A stretch of 52,088 nt of DNA from Phycisphaerales bacterium (GTDB taxonomy: Bacteria; Planctomycetota; Phycisphaerae; UBA1845): assembly GCA_020639115.1 (NCBI GenBank), contig JACKHG010000021.1:1-52088 (forward strand), given 5' to 3'. Positions 26,379 to 34,750 of the stretch are shown here, in pieces; within the stretch, counting starts at the first letter, position 1; every line of letters starts with the position of its first letter. The notes below the pieces were generated by a model. That model had not been told where the DNA came from. It saw only the letters and a program-made list of their open reading frames with translations, and searched no databases. The translations under genes and the position numbers were made by a program.

Positions 26379-29192
26379 ATGGTGTGCAGGAACTGCGCGC
26401 GCGCAGGTCTCGCCTGGAGTCTGGCGGGGCTTTTGTTGATGGGGGCGGGATGCCAGGACGCGACGAACCTGGCCGGCAACGAGAATCCACCGGCTGACGA
26501 CACGCAATATCTGACGCTCGACGATGAGGCGATTGCGAATATGCGCATCGTCGCGGAGCGCTCTGCGGACGCGGAGCGGGCGTGGAACCTGAGCGTCGGC
26601 CCGGCTGACCTGCTGCCGGGCGCCCAGACGCTGCGGTTCGTCTGGGATTTTGGCGATGCGCTCGGCAGTGCGGAGGGCGCGACGCAGGCCGTGACCTTCC
26701 CGGACGATGGGGATTACCACATCACGGTGCACGCCTACACGCCGGCGGGCGTTTATCTGTTCTCGCTCACGCTGGATCTGAAGGTCGCGCCCGGCGGGCC
26801 GGTGGCCAACGCGGGCGCCGACGTTGACGCAGCCGGGGGCGAACGCGTGTGTCTCGACGGATCCGCCAGCGTCTTTCCGGAAGGGATGACGCCGGCGTAC
26901 GCGTGGCAGCAGATCGGCGGAACGGCTGTCCAGATGGCGGAAGCTATCGGCGGCGCGGAGCTCTGCTTCGAGGCGCCGATGGTGGATGCGGACGAGGCGC
27001 TGGTCTTCACGCTGCAAGTCGGCGACGGTGCGAGTGAGGACACGGTCGTCGTGCACCTGGCGGGTTCGCCCGCCACTGCCGGTCTCGTGGTTGCGGACGC
27101 CGGTCCGGACCAGGCGGTGACGGCGGGTGACACCGTGGAACTCGATGGCCGGGGGAGCACGGTCGACAGCGATGCGCGCGTCGCTTACCGCTGGACGCAG
27201 ACGGCTGGCCCGCAGGTGCAGATCAACGGCGCGAGCCTGGTGGTCGCGTCGTTCAAGGCGCCGGACGTTGCGGACGTGACGGCGCTGGAGTTTCGCCTGT
27301 CGCTGACGTCGGGGTCAGCCGTGGGGCTCGACGACATGACGGTCACCGTGTCGCCGGCGGATGACGGGTCCGGCGACCTGCCGGGCGGTGGCGGTGGTCC
27401 GGGTGGCGGCGGCACGCCGACGGACAACTGTCCGGACGATCCGGAAAAAACCGAACCGGGGGTGTGCGGGTGCGGTATCGCCGACACCGACACCGACGAC
27501 GACGGCACGCCCGACTGCATCGACGCCTGTCCCAACGACGCCGGCAAGGTGAGCCCGGGGCTGTGCGGATGCGGCCTGGCCGAAAGCGACGATGACGACG
27601 ACGGCACGCCGAACTGCAACGACGGGTGCCCGTTCGATCCGGAGAAGACCAGCGCGGGCGCCTGCGGGTGCGGCGTGGCGGACTACGACGCGGACGGCGA
27701 CGGCGTGGCCGATTGCGACGATCCCTGCGCGACCAGCCCGGACAGCGACGGCGACGGCACTCCGGACTGCGCGGACGCGTGCCCGAACGATCCCGCCAAG
27801 ACGGCGCCCGGCGCCTGCGGTTGCGGGGTGAGTGACGCCGACGCGGACGGTGATGGCGCCCCGAACTGCTCCGACGGGTGTCCGCACGATCCGGCCAAGA
27901 CGGCGCCGGGGGCGTGCGGCTGCGGGGTGAGCGACGCGGACGCCGACGGTGATGGTGTTCCCAACTGCAGCGACGCGTGCCCGAACGATCCGGCGAAGAC
28001 GGCGGCGGGCGTGTGCGGGTGCGGCGTGGCCGACGTGGACGCGGATACCGACGGCGTGCCCGACTGCCACGACGACTGCACGGGCGGTCCGGACAGCGAC
28101 GGCGACGGCGTCGTGGACTGCGACGAGAGCTGCCCGCAGGATCCAGCCAAGACGGCGCCGGGGGCGTGTGGCTGCGGCGTGAGCGATGCGGACGGCGACG
28201 GCGACGGCACGGCGAACTGCCTGGATGGCTGTCCGACCGATCCCGCCAAGACCTCACCGGGTGCCTGCGGTTGCGGCGTTGCGGATACCGACGGCGACCA
28301 CGACGGGACGCCGGATTGCCATGATGGTTGTCCCGCAGACCCCGCCAAGACGGTGCCGGGTGCTTGCGGTTGCGGCGTCGCGGACACCGACGCGAATCAC
28401 AACGGTACGGCGGACTGCAACGATCCGCCGGCGCAGGGCTACGGCCCGGAGACGTTCGTGGGCGCGGCCTGCGGCGCCGATCCAGCCGGTTGGTCCGATA
28501 CGGCGGCGAACAACGCCACTTCGGCGGCGGACGACTTCGCCGTGCAGTGCCTCGGCAGCGAGCACGTGTTCGGCACGACGTCAGCCGCGACCAACGTCCA
28601 TTCGCACTACACGGGCACGGGCAGCGGCGCCTGGTCGACCTACAGCTACACCGGGCGGATGATGATCGCCAGCTCGAGCGGCGGCATCGGCGTGACGGTA
28701 CTCTCGGACTATCCCAACAGCGACGCCTACTACCGGCTGCGGCGCGGGCCGTTCTCCGGCGGGTACGCGTTCCACGTGGACGCCCATCCGGACAGCAACC
28801 AGCACCTGCAGGGGACGACCACGACGACCGTCACGCCGGCGGCCAACGCTTGGTACCGGTTCCGCTTCGACGTGGTGGTGGGCGCGACGCGCACCGAACT
28901 GCGGGCGCGGTTGTGGACCGACGGATCGGCTGGAGCCAGAGCATCGTGGAACATCGACTGCTACGACGAGAAAGCGGCGACGGGCGCACGGCGGGCACGG
29001 TGGGCATCTGGACATGGGCAGCGGCGGCAAGTACTGGGACGATCTGGCGGTGTCGGTGTCGGGCTGCGACGACGATCAGCGACGGGGACGGCACGGTGGA
29101 CTGCGCCGATCCAGCGTGAACGATCCCACAAGGTGCTGCCGGGCGTGTGCGGATGTGCGTCCCTGACGTCGATACCGACCACGACAACCTGA
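26379..29192 (+). CDS. N-terminal part of a giant secreted lipoprotein: PKD-like domains, nine TSP3-like CGCG repeats, concanavalin-like domain (frame-broken gene 26379-31433)
   Basis: The signal sequence LAWSLAGLLLMGAGC ends at Cys25. Two PKD/REJ-like domains follow (GGERVCLDGSASVFPEGM; AGDTVELDGRGSTVD), then a Gly-rich linker and nine TSP3-like repeats. A concanavalin-like domain comes last (DYPNSDAYYRLRRGPFSG), matching the paralogue at 13446-17303. Family similarity in this frame ends near 28970 (SWNIDCYDE); the remaining residues are out-of-frame translation. The continuation (MGSGGKYWDDLAVSVSGCDD, then more TSP3 units such as CPNDPNKTTPGVCGCG) is spread over all three frames up to about 29500. 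The frame then holds again in the 29475-31433 part. GGGGGGAG at 26363-26370 supports ATG 26379. The intended protein would be about 1680 residues. Confidence 0.8.
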   Translation: MVCRNCARAGLAWSLAGLLLMGAGCQDATNLAGNENPPADDTQYLTLDDEAIANMRIVAERSADAERAWNLSVGPADLLPGAQTLRFVWDFGDALGSAEGATQAVTFPDDGDYHITVHAYTPAGVYLFSLTLDLKVAPGGPVANAGADVDAAGGERVCLDGSASVFPEGMTPAYAWQQIGGTAVQMAEAIGGAELCFEAPMVDADEALVFTLQVGDGASEDTVVVHLAGSPATAGLVVADAGPDQAVTAGDTVELDGRGSTVDSDARVAYRWTQTAGPQVQINGASLVVASFKAPDVADVTALEFRLSLTSGSAVGLDDMTVTVSPADDGSGDLPGGGGGPGGGGTPTDNCPDDPEKTEPGVCGCGIADTDTDDDGTPDCIDACPNDAGKVSPGLCGCGLAESDDDDDGTPNCNDGCPFDPEKTSAGACGCGVADYDADGDGVADCDDPCATSPDSDGDGTPDCADACPNDPAKTAPGACGCGVSDADADGDGAPNCSDGCPHDPAKTAPGACGCGVSDADADGDGVPNCSDACPNDPAKTAAGVCGCGVADVDADTDGVPDCHDDCTGGPDSDGDGVVDCDESCPQDPAKTAPGACGCGVSDADGDGDGTANCLDGCPTDPAKTSPGACGCGVADTDGDHDGTPDCHDGCPADPAKTVPGACGCGVADTDANHNGTADCNDPPAQGYGPETFVGAACGADPAGWSDTAANNATSAADDFAVQCLGSEHVFGTTSAATNVHSHYTGTGSGAWSTYSYTGRMMIASSSGGIGVTVLSDYPNSDAYYRLRRGPFSGGYAFHVDAHPDSNQHLQGTTTTTVTPAANAWYRFRFDVVVGATRTELRARLWTDGSAGARASWNIDCYDEKAATGARRARWASGHGQRRQVLGRSGGVGVGLRRRSATGTARWTAPIQRERSHKVLPGVCGCASLTSIPTTTT
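27427..28437 (+). repeat. Nine TSP3-like CPNDPxKTxPGxCGCG repeats (about 90-140 bp each)
   Basis: Nine units of the form CPNDPAKTAPGACGCGV plus DADADGDGVPNC lie within the 26379 gene. Some units carry an extra DSDGDGTPDC insert. Each has alternating Asp positions suited to Ca2+ and two Cys pairs. The paralogue at 13446 has only one such unit, so the array has expanded, or shrunk, between paralogues. Confidence 0.85.
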
Positions 29193-29474
29193 TCGACTGC
29201 CAGGATCCCTGCGTGGGCGGCGGATAGCGACGGCGACGGAACCGTCGACTGCGCCGAGGAATGCCCCAACGATCCGAACAAGACGACGCCCGGCGTGTGT
29301 GGCTGCGGCGTGAGCGATAACGATAGCGACGGCGACGGCGTCGCCGACTGCCTCGATCGCTGTGTGGGAGCGCCTGACAGCGATACAAAGCGACGGTGAC
29401 GGAGTTGATTGCGTCGACGCTCGTCCGGATTCGACGGATCACGCCGACGCGGACGGTGACGGCACGCCGGACGG

Positions 29475-31433
29475 TTGCGACGACCGCATCTCGCGGTGAG
29501 TCCGGCGGCGCTGTCGCTGAGCGGCACGCAGACGCAGGCGAGCTTCGAGGTGTGGAACGCGGGCGGGTCGCTGCTGGCCTACACCGTGTCGGAAAACGCA
29601 AGCTGGCTCACGCTGGCGCCCGCGGGCGGAACCAGTGCGGGCGAGCACGACGTGATTACGCTCAACGTGAATCGCAGCGGGCTCGCGGACGGCACCTACA
29701 CGACGGACGTGACGGTCTCGGCCGCCGGGATCAACACGCAGGTGGTGCACGTGACGCTGCTGGTGCAGTCGTACACCGGTCCGGTGCTGACGCCGATGGC
29801 GCGGTGGGACGTGGTGCCGCAGCAGCGGATCGACGCGGGCGAGACGCTCAAGGCCGGCGTGGTCGCGTTCAGCAAGAACGGCATCCAGGAGGTGCGCTTC
29901 AACATCAGCGGCCAGGGCTACTCGGGACAGAACCCGAAGGTCGCGACGGCGATGACCTACAACGACCGCACGGATGTTTGGGAATACTGGGTGCCGATCG
30001 CGGCGAGCGAGTTCGCGTCCGACGGGCTGATCACGGTCGAGGCGACGGTGATCGGCGCGGACGGCGGCGTGCGCGACAAGAACACGACGCCGGGCAACGG
30101 GCTCGAGGCGCTTAAGCTCAACGTGAATCCCAGTGGCACGCTGGCGCACAACCTAGTGTGGGTCGATGCGTCGAGCGGCAACGACGGCAACGGCGCCGTG
30201 AACAACGCGTCCCGGCCCTTCAAGACGATCGGCAAGGCGATGAAGGCGCTGGAGACGTACCAGGGCGGCAAGGCCGACGGCGCGGAGGTGCGGCTGCGGC
30301 CGGGCAACCACGTCATGGACGGCAACGCCAACTGGGGAGTTCCCAACTGCAACGTGGTCAACGAGTGGATCACGATCACGCACGATCCGGACGCGGGCGG
30401 CACGGCTGCGAACACGCGGATCACGGGGGTGACGAACGGTTCGCTGTGGGCGTACTGGCTGAAGGTGCAGGGCGTGAGCCTGACCGCGCCGGACATCATC
30501 AGCGGCGGCTCGGGCGTGGCGAGCCTGTGGCTCAAGGACTGCGTGATGCCGGGCGGCAGCGGGTCGTCGCCGTTCCCGGTGGCGGCGAGCTGGACCGGTC
30601 CGCACTACTACACCGAGTGCACGATTTCCAACATGCGCCGCGCGACGGGGTACGGGCAGGGGCAGAAGATCATGCGCAACCTGACCATCAACGCGGTGCG
30701 CGAGGACTGCTTCCAGAACGTTCCGTTCGGCGTGAACATCCGCGTGTTCGGCAGCGACCCGGGCGCGGTCGCGAACCCGGAGCACGCCGACGTGATCCAG
30801 GGCTGGGGCGCGGCCCCGCACAACTGGATCTGGTACAACGTCGTGGCGAAGGATCTGCACTACCAGGGCATCTTCATCCGCAGCGGCGACACGGCGAAGA
30901 ACAACGCGTTCGTCAACTGCCTGCTGGAGATGCGCGACCCGATCCGCAACGATCCCGGCGACGGACGCGGCAGCGACTGGGCCGGCAAGTTCGACCACCT
31001 GATCCTGTGGAACTGCACGTTCATGGGCACGCCCAGCCGCAACAACGTGGCGCTGGGTATTTACGAATCGGCCACCTCGCCGCCCAACCAGTTCTTGATG
31101 AAGAACGTCTCGGTCCGCGGGTGCATGTTCACCGACTTCCGCTCCTACGTGAGCACCGCGGACAAGGCTTGGGTGAACAACGCGGACGTGGACTTCCGCG
31201 ACAACCACTACATCAACCTCAACCCGCCGTACCACGGGATGGCGCCCGATTCGGGCGACGGCACCATCACGATGGGCGACGCGAAGATCGAGCGCAACGT
31301 CGGCTCGCCGGACCTGGGCCGGCCGCTGGCGGGCTCGCCGCTGCTGAACCGGATCAGCCCGCCGCTGGTGCCGGCGGACGCGTTCGGCGAGGCGCACGGC
31401 GCGTCGTCGCCGGTGGGCGCGCTGGCGCCGTAG
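29475..31433 (+). CDS. C-terminal part of the frame-broken giant lipoprotein: BACON-like domain and beta-helix
   Basis: 652 codons in one frame. From about codon 5 it reads LAVSPAALSLSGTQTQASFE and NASWLTLAPAGGTSAGEHD, a BACON-like domain. An Ig-like stretch follows (YQRI/QQRIDAGETLKAGVV equivalent), then a right-handed beta-helix region with GIFIRSGDTAKNNAFVNC, FDHLILWNCTFMGTPSRN and NPPYHGMAPDSGDG. The match to the 13446-17303 C-terminus is close to residue-for-residue. The annotated ATG at 29475 is an artefact of the broken frame; the real start is 26379. Extracellular; binding or depolymerising of glycans is possible from the fold but unproven. Confidence 0.82.
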   Translation: MRRPHLAVSPAALSLSGTQTQASFEVWNAGGSLLAYTVSENASWLTLAPAGGTSAGEHDVITLNVNRSGLADGTYTTDVTVSAAGINTQVVHVTLLVQSYTGPVLTPMARWDVVPQQRIDAGETLKAGVVAFSKNGIQEVRFNISGQGYSGQNPKVATAMTYNDRTDVWEYWVPIAASEFASDGLITVEATVIGADGGVRDKNTTPGNGLEALKLNVNPSGTLAHNLVWVDASSGNDGNGAVNNASRPFKTIGKAMKALETYQGGKADGAEVRLRPGNHVMDGNANWGVPNCNVVNEWITITHDPDAGGTAANTRITGVTNGSLWAYWLKVQGVSLTAPDIISGGSGVASLWLKDCVMPGGSGSSPFPVAASWTGPHYYTECTISNMRRATGYGQGQKIMRNLTINAVREDCFQNVPFGVNIRVFGSDPGAVANPEHADVIQGWGAAPHNWIWYNVVAKDLHYQGIFIRSGDTAKNNAFVNCLLEMRDPIRNDPGDGRGSDWAGKFDHLILWNCTFMGTPSRNNVALGIYESATSPPNQFLMKNVSVRGCMFTDFRSYVSTADKAWVNNADVDFRDNHYINLNPPYHGMAPDSGDGTITMGDAKIERNVGSPDLGRPLAGSPLLNRISPPLVPADAFGEAHGASSPVGALAP

Positions 31434-31465
31434 GCACTTTACCTTACTCGAGTCCTCCAGCGTGG

Positions 31466-31506
31466 GTCCCTCGGCGTCGAGCGCCGGGGGACTTTGCTTT
31501 TTACTA
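31466..31506 (+). terminator. Rho-independent terminator after the 26379-31433 gene
   Basis: The stem is GTCCCTCGGCG paired with CGCCGGGGGAC (one G-T wobble) around a 5-nt loop, followed by TTTGCTTTTTAC. It lies about 30 nt past the stop and resembles the terminator of the paralogue at 13352-13387. Confidence 0.8.
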
Positions 31507-31526
31507 ACGTCGCGCGCCGGGGGATT

Positions 31527-31700
31527 GAACCACGAAGACACCAAGACACGAAGAACTGCCTCTATTCTACGTGAGAAACGGGTAGGGTGGACACCGCCCA
31601 CCAAGCCGAGACTTCTCGGTCGATCGATCAATTCCAGCGCCAACCCTCCTCCAACTGCAAATCAAGAAGACCATTCTTTGTGACTTGGTGTCTTCGTGCT
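31527..31700. repeat. MITE-like element with inverted ends, containing a GGTGGACACCGCCCACC palindrome
   Basis: The left end, CACGAAGACACCAAGACACG (from 31531), returns inverted as CTTGGTGTCTTCGTG (31684-31698), giving imperfect inverted ends of about 27 bp. Inside, at 31585-31602, is the palindromic GGGTGGACACCGCCCACC. There is no coding sequence. A shorter relative with the same kind of end is at 50423-50496. Confidence 0.7.
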
Positions 31701-31733
31701 GGAAGCCGTTTTCGCAACGGACCGTGTGCGCGC

Positions 31734-32480
31734 TCAGCCGAGCAGGACGATGAGGAGGTTGTAGGCCGCGTGGGTGCCGGCGGCGGGTCCGTAGCCGCGA
31801 TAGACGAACAGGGCGCCGAGGTACAGGCCGGCGCAGGCGCGGAAGGTGAAGGCGGTCGCCTCGAACGGCTCGCTGCCCAGCGGGGGGTGGTGGTGCGCGG
31901 CGAAGGCGAGCGCGGATATGATGACGGCGACGACCGTCGTGGCCTTCGCGGGCATGTTGAGAAAATCACTGGCGAGCATGACCAGCGCGGAGATGAGCAC
32001 GAGGCGGAAGACGAGTTCCTCGTAGACGCCGGCGCCGATGCCGAGGATCGCCTCGGTGGCCACGTCGCCGCCGGCGCCGGTGTGCAGCGGGGCGATGCGC
32101 AGCACGTGGTTGAGCGCGATCAGCGGGACAGCCAGCAGTCCGGCCTCGGCGTACATGAAGCCGACGGTGCGCTTGCGCACGCGCCAGGGGCGGCGGCTCG
32201 CGACCTGGGTGCAGAGCAGGATGACGACGACGGCGAGTCCGGGCATCCACACGCCGGTCGTGCCGAAGAGTTCGAAGAAAACCTGGAGGAGATGGAAGGC
32301 GACGATGCGCTCCTGGGCGACCTGTCCGGGCGCGGTGTGGAGGAGCATGCAGCCAAGCTGGTAGAGGAGGATGAAGGGGAGCAGAAAGACGAGCGTTTCC
32401 AGCGGCTGACTCAGCGTGGGCCAGCGCGACGGAGCCTCCAGCTCAACGGCTTGCGGTTTCCTCGTCCGTGAGGTCGCCAT
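31734..32480 (-). CDS. CPBP family intramembrane metalloprotease (CAAX protease/bacteriocin-processing)
   Basis: 248 residues with about seven hydrophobic segments. The three CPBP motifs are visible. GAGVYEELVFRLVLI supplies the EExxxR pair, FAAHHHPP gives the second-motif His, and GTHAAYNLLIV gives the third His with Asn. Members are membrane-embedded proteases, in bacteria often of unknown substrate or linked to bacteriocin immunity. ATG 32480 was chosen because the 15 upstream codons read as a non-conserved leader. The gene is divergent from the endonuclease III-like gene, with 69 nt between starts. Confidence 0.88.
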   Translation of the reverse strand: MATSRTRKPQAVELEAPSRWPTLSQPLETLVFLLPFILLYQLGCMLLHTAPGQVAQERIVAFHLLQVFFELFGTTGVWMPGLAVVVILLCTQVASRRPWRVRKRTVGFMYAEAGLLAVPLIALNHVLRIAPLHTGAGGDVATEAILGIGAGVYEELVFRLVLISALVMLASDFLNMPAKATTVVAVIISALAFAAHHHPPLGSEPFEATAFTFRACAGLYLGALFVYRGYGPAAGTHAAYNLLIVLLG

Positions 32481-32549
32481 GATGCGCCCATCGTGTCCGG
32501 ATTTGCGCGGGCTTGCAAGGGGCAACCGCGGGGGCGAGGATGCGCGGCG

Positions 32550-33203
32550 ATGGCGGCGAACGAACTGGTGGAGATATACGACGCGCTGGCGGCGGCCTAC
32601 GGGCCGCGCGGGTGGTGGCCGGGCGACTCGCCGACGGAGGTTGCGATCGGCGCGGTGCTGACGCAGAACACGGCGTGGACGAACGTCGAGCGGGCGATCT
32701 CAGCACTGAAAGCGGCTGATTGCCTCGACTTCGCGCGGATCGCGGCGCTCGAGGAGGAGGCGCTGGGGGCGATCATCCGGTCCGCCGGCACCTACCGGGT
32801 GAAGGCGCGGCGGCTGAAGGCGCTGGCCGCTTGGGTGCTGGCGCGCGGCGGGACGATCGAGGCGGCGCTGGCGGGCGAAACCGGTGCGGTGCGCGTGGCG
32901 CTGCTCGAGGTCGCGGGGATCGGGGAGGAGACTGCCGACGCGATCCTGCTGTACGCCGGGGGACACGCGGTGTTCGTGGTGGATGCGTACACGCGGCGGG
33001 TGCTGCGGCGGCACGGGTTGCTCGCGGGCGGCGAGTCGTACGCGGCGGTCCAGGCGCGGTTCGAGCGGGCGCTGCCGCGCGACGTGCGGATGTTCAACGA
33101 GTACCACGCGTTGCTGGTGGAGGTGGGGAAGCGGCATTGCCGGGCGGCGGCGCGGTGCGCCGGGTGCCCCCTGGGGCATCTTCCCCATGACGAGACGGCG
33201 TGA
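32550..33203 (+). CDS. Endonuclease III-like DNA glycosylase (HhH-GPD superfamily, MagIII-like)
   Basis: 217 residues. WWPGDSPTEVAIGAVLTQNT and the helix-hairpin-helix LLEVAGIGEETADAILLYA (residues about 118-136) are followed by the catalytic Asp in VFVVDAYTRR (Asp145). The position that holds the lyase Lys in endonuclease III (GxGxKTA) is Glu here, so it is probably a monofunctional glycosylase that removes alkylated purines, as in the MagIII group. The C-terminal iron-sulfur motif is incomplete: Cys197, Cys203 and Cys206 are present, but no fourth Cys follows. ATG 32550 was taken; an upstream start at 32493 is possible. A terminator follows at 33220. Confidence 0.85.
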   Translation: MAANELVEIYDALAAAYGPRGWWPGDSPTEVAIGAVLTQNTAWTNVERAISALKAADCLDFARIAALEEEALGAIIRSAGTYRVKARRLKALAAWVLARGGTIEAALAGETGAVRVALLEVAGIGEETADAILLYAGGHAVFVVDAYTRRVLRRHGLLAGGESYAAVQARFERALPRDVRMFNEYHALLVEVGKRHCRAAARCAGCPLGHLPHDETA

Positions 33204-33219
33204 AATCCCGCTTGGCGGG

Positions 33220-33246
33220 GTCGCCAGGTGGGGCGACGTTTTTTTT
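33220..33246 (+). terminator. Rho-independent terminator after the endonuclease III-like gene
   Basis: A 6-bp stem GTCGCC/GGCGAC with a 6-nt loop is followed by eight T residues (33239-33246). It isolates the phage head module from the upstream host gene. Confidence 0.78.
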
Positions 33247-33304
33247 CTGAGATTTTCCATCCCAAGTGCCGCGTTCAGGCAGCACCCGGCAAGTTGTTGG
33301 GGTG

Positions 33305-34678
33305 ATGTCAATTGATCGAGGTCCAGTCAAACCCAACCAGGTCGCAGGCCACTGCGCGAAGGTCACGCCGACCGTGCCAGCCACGGTCGAGCCACGGGTG
33401 CCGTTGCTGCCTTATCAGCGTGCGGACGTGGAGAGTCCGGCGCGGATGCGCTGGTGCTGCTGGTCACGGCAGTCGGGCAAGAGCTTCACGAAATCGCTGC
33501 GGCGATTGCTGCGCGGGTTGAAGCGGCGGCGTACGCAGGTGTTCCTGTCAGCCGGGGAGCGGCAGAGTCGCGAGCTGATGACCAAGGTGCGGCAGCACTG
33601 TGCGCTGCTCGGCATCTGGTCGGAGCTGGTGGCGGACGGTTACTTCGCGGGCACGGAAACGAAGCGGCTCGAGGTCAGGCTGCCCAACGGCGTGCGGGTG
33701 ATCGGGCTGCCGGCGAATCCGCAGACGGCGCGGGGGTTCACGGGGGACGTGCTGCTCGACGAGTTCGCGATGCACGCGGACGACCGGGAGATCTGGGCGG
33801 CGATGTTTCCGACGCTGCTGCGCGGCGGCGGGGAGCTGGACGTCGCGTCGACGCCGAAGGGGATCAGCAACGTCTTCGCGCGGCTACGGCACAATTCCCA
33901 ATTCAGTCATTCCACGATCACGCTGCCGGAGGCGGTGCGGCAGGGGCTGGGTGTCGACGTCGCCGAGGTGCGGCGGTCCATGGGGGACGACACGCTCTTC
34001 CGGCAGGAGTTCCTCTGCGAATTCCTCGACGAGGCGACGGCGTTCCTGACGTACGCGCAGATCGCGGCGTGCGCGGACGCGGCGCTCGAGAAAACCGTAC
34101 CGGCGGAGGAGCTGGCGGCGGGCGAGGAGCTCTTCGCCGGGGTGGACATCGGGCGGCGGCGCGACCTGACGGTGATCTGGGTGCTCGCGCGGCGTGCGGG
34201 CGTGTACGTCACGCGGAGCGTGGTCGAGATCGCGGGGGAGACGTTCCGGGCGCAGTTTGCGCGGATCGCTGAGTACCTGCGGCTCAGGCAGTTGCGGCGC
34301 TGCTGCATCGACGCGGGCGGGCTGGGGATGCAGCTCGCGGAGGAGGCGCAAGAGCGGTTCGGGCGGCACCGAGTGGAGGCGGTGACGCTGACGGCTGCCC
34401 TGAAGGCGCAGATCGCGGGCCGCCTGCGCATCGCGGTGGAGGATCGCACGATCCGCATCCCGGTCGATGATGGGATTCGCAACGACTGGCACAGCGTGGA
34501 GCGGCGGACGAGTGCGAGCGGGCAGATCGTGCTGGGCGCCCCGCGGCGGGAGGGCAGCCACGCGGACCGTTTCTGGGCGGCGGCCCTGGCGCTGCACGCC
34601 GCGGACGATGCGCCGGTGACGACGTTCGAGGTGCTGCGCGTGCAGCCGCTGAAATACGCGCGGCGCGGGCTTTGGTAG
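33305..34678 (+). CDS. Phage terminase large subunit (Mu gp28-like)
   Basis: 457 residues with the two domains of a packaging motor. The ATPase domain has a Walker A-like SRQSGKSF (residues 54-61) and Walker B VLLDEF (Asp152, Glu153), with a following coupling motif STPKG. The RNase H-like nuclease has acidic residues in GVDIGRRRD (Asp281), CIDAGG (Asp337) and HADRFW (Asp421), so all three catalytic Asp appear intact. In Mu-like phages gp28 packages DNA into the prohead through the portal encoded next. ATG 33305 was chosen; an in-frame leader of 13 codons lies upstream. No small terminase subunit gene is seen beside it. Confidence 0.87.
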   Translation: MSIDRGPVKPNQVAGHCAKVTPTVPATVEPRVPLLPYQRADVESPARMRWCCWSRQSGKSFTKSLRRLLRGLKRRRTQVFLSAGERQSRELMTKVRQHCALLGIWSELVADGYFAGTETKRLEVRLPNGVRVIGLPANPQTARGFTGDVLLDEFAMHADDREIWAAMFPTLLRGGGELDVASTPKGISNVFARLRHNSQFSHSTITLPEAVRQGLGVDVAEVRRSMGDDTLFRQEFLCEFLDEATAFLTYAQIAACADAALEKTVPAEELAAGEELFAGVDIGRRRDLTVIWVLARRAGVYVTRSVVEIAGETFRAQFARIAEYLRLRQLRRCCIDAGGLGMQLAEEAQERFGRHRVEAVTLTAALKAQIAGRLRIAVEDRTIRIPVDDGIRNDWHSVERRTSASGQIVLGAPRREGSHADRFWAAALALHAADDAPVTTFEVLRVQPLKYARRGLW

Positions 34679-34683
34679 GGGCG

Positions 34684-34723
34684 GTCGAGGGTCGAAGGTC
34701 AAAGGTCAAAAGTCGCAGGTCGG
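34684..34723 (+). repeat. Quasi-periodic GGTCNAAGGTC repeat between terminase and portal genes
   Basis: The unit GTCGAAGGTCAAAGGTCAAA repeats with a period of about 8 nt. It is one of several purine-rich quasi-periodic spacer strings in this window. Confidence 0.6.
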
Positions 34724-34750
34724 GCGCGGTTGCGCGATTGGGGGGATGTT

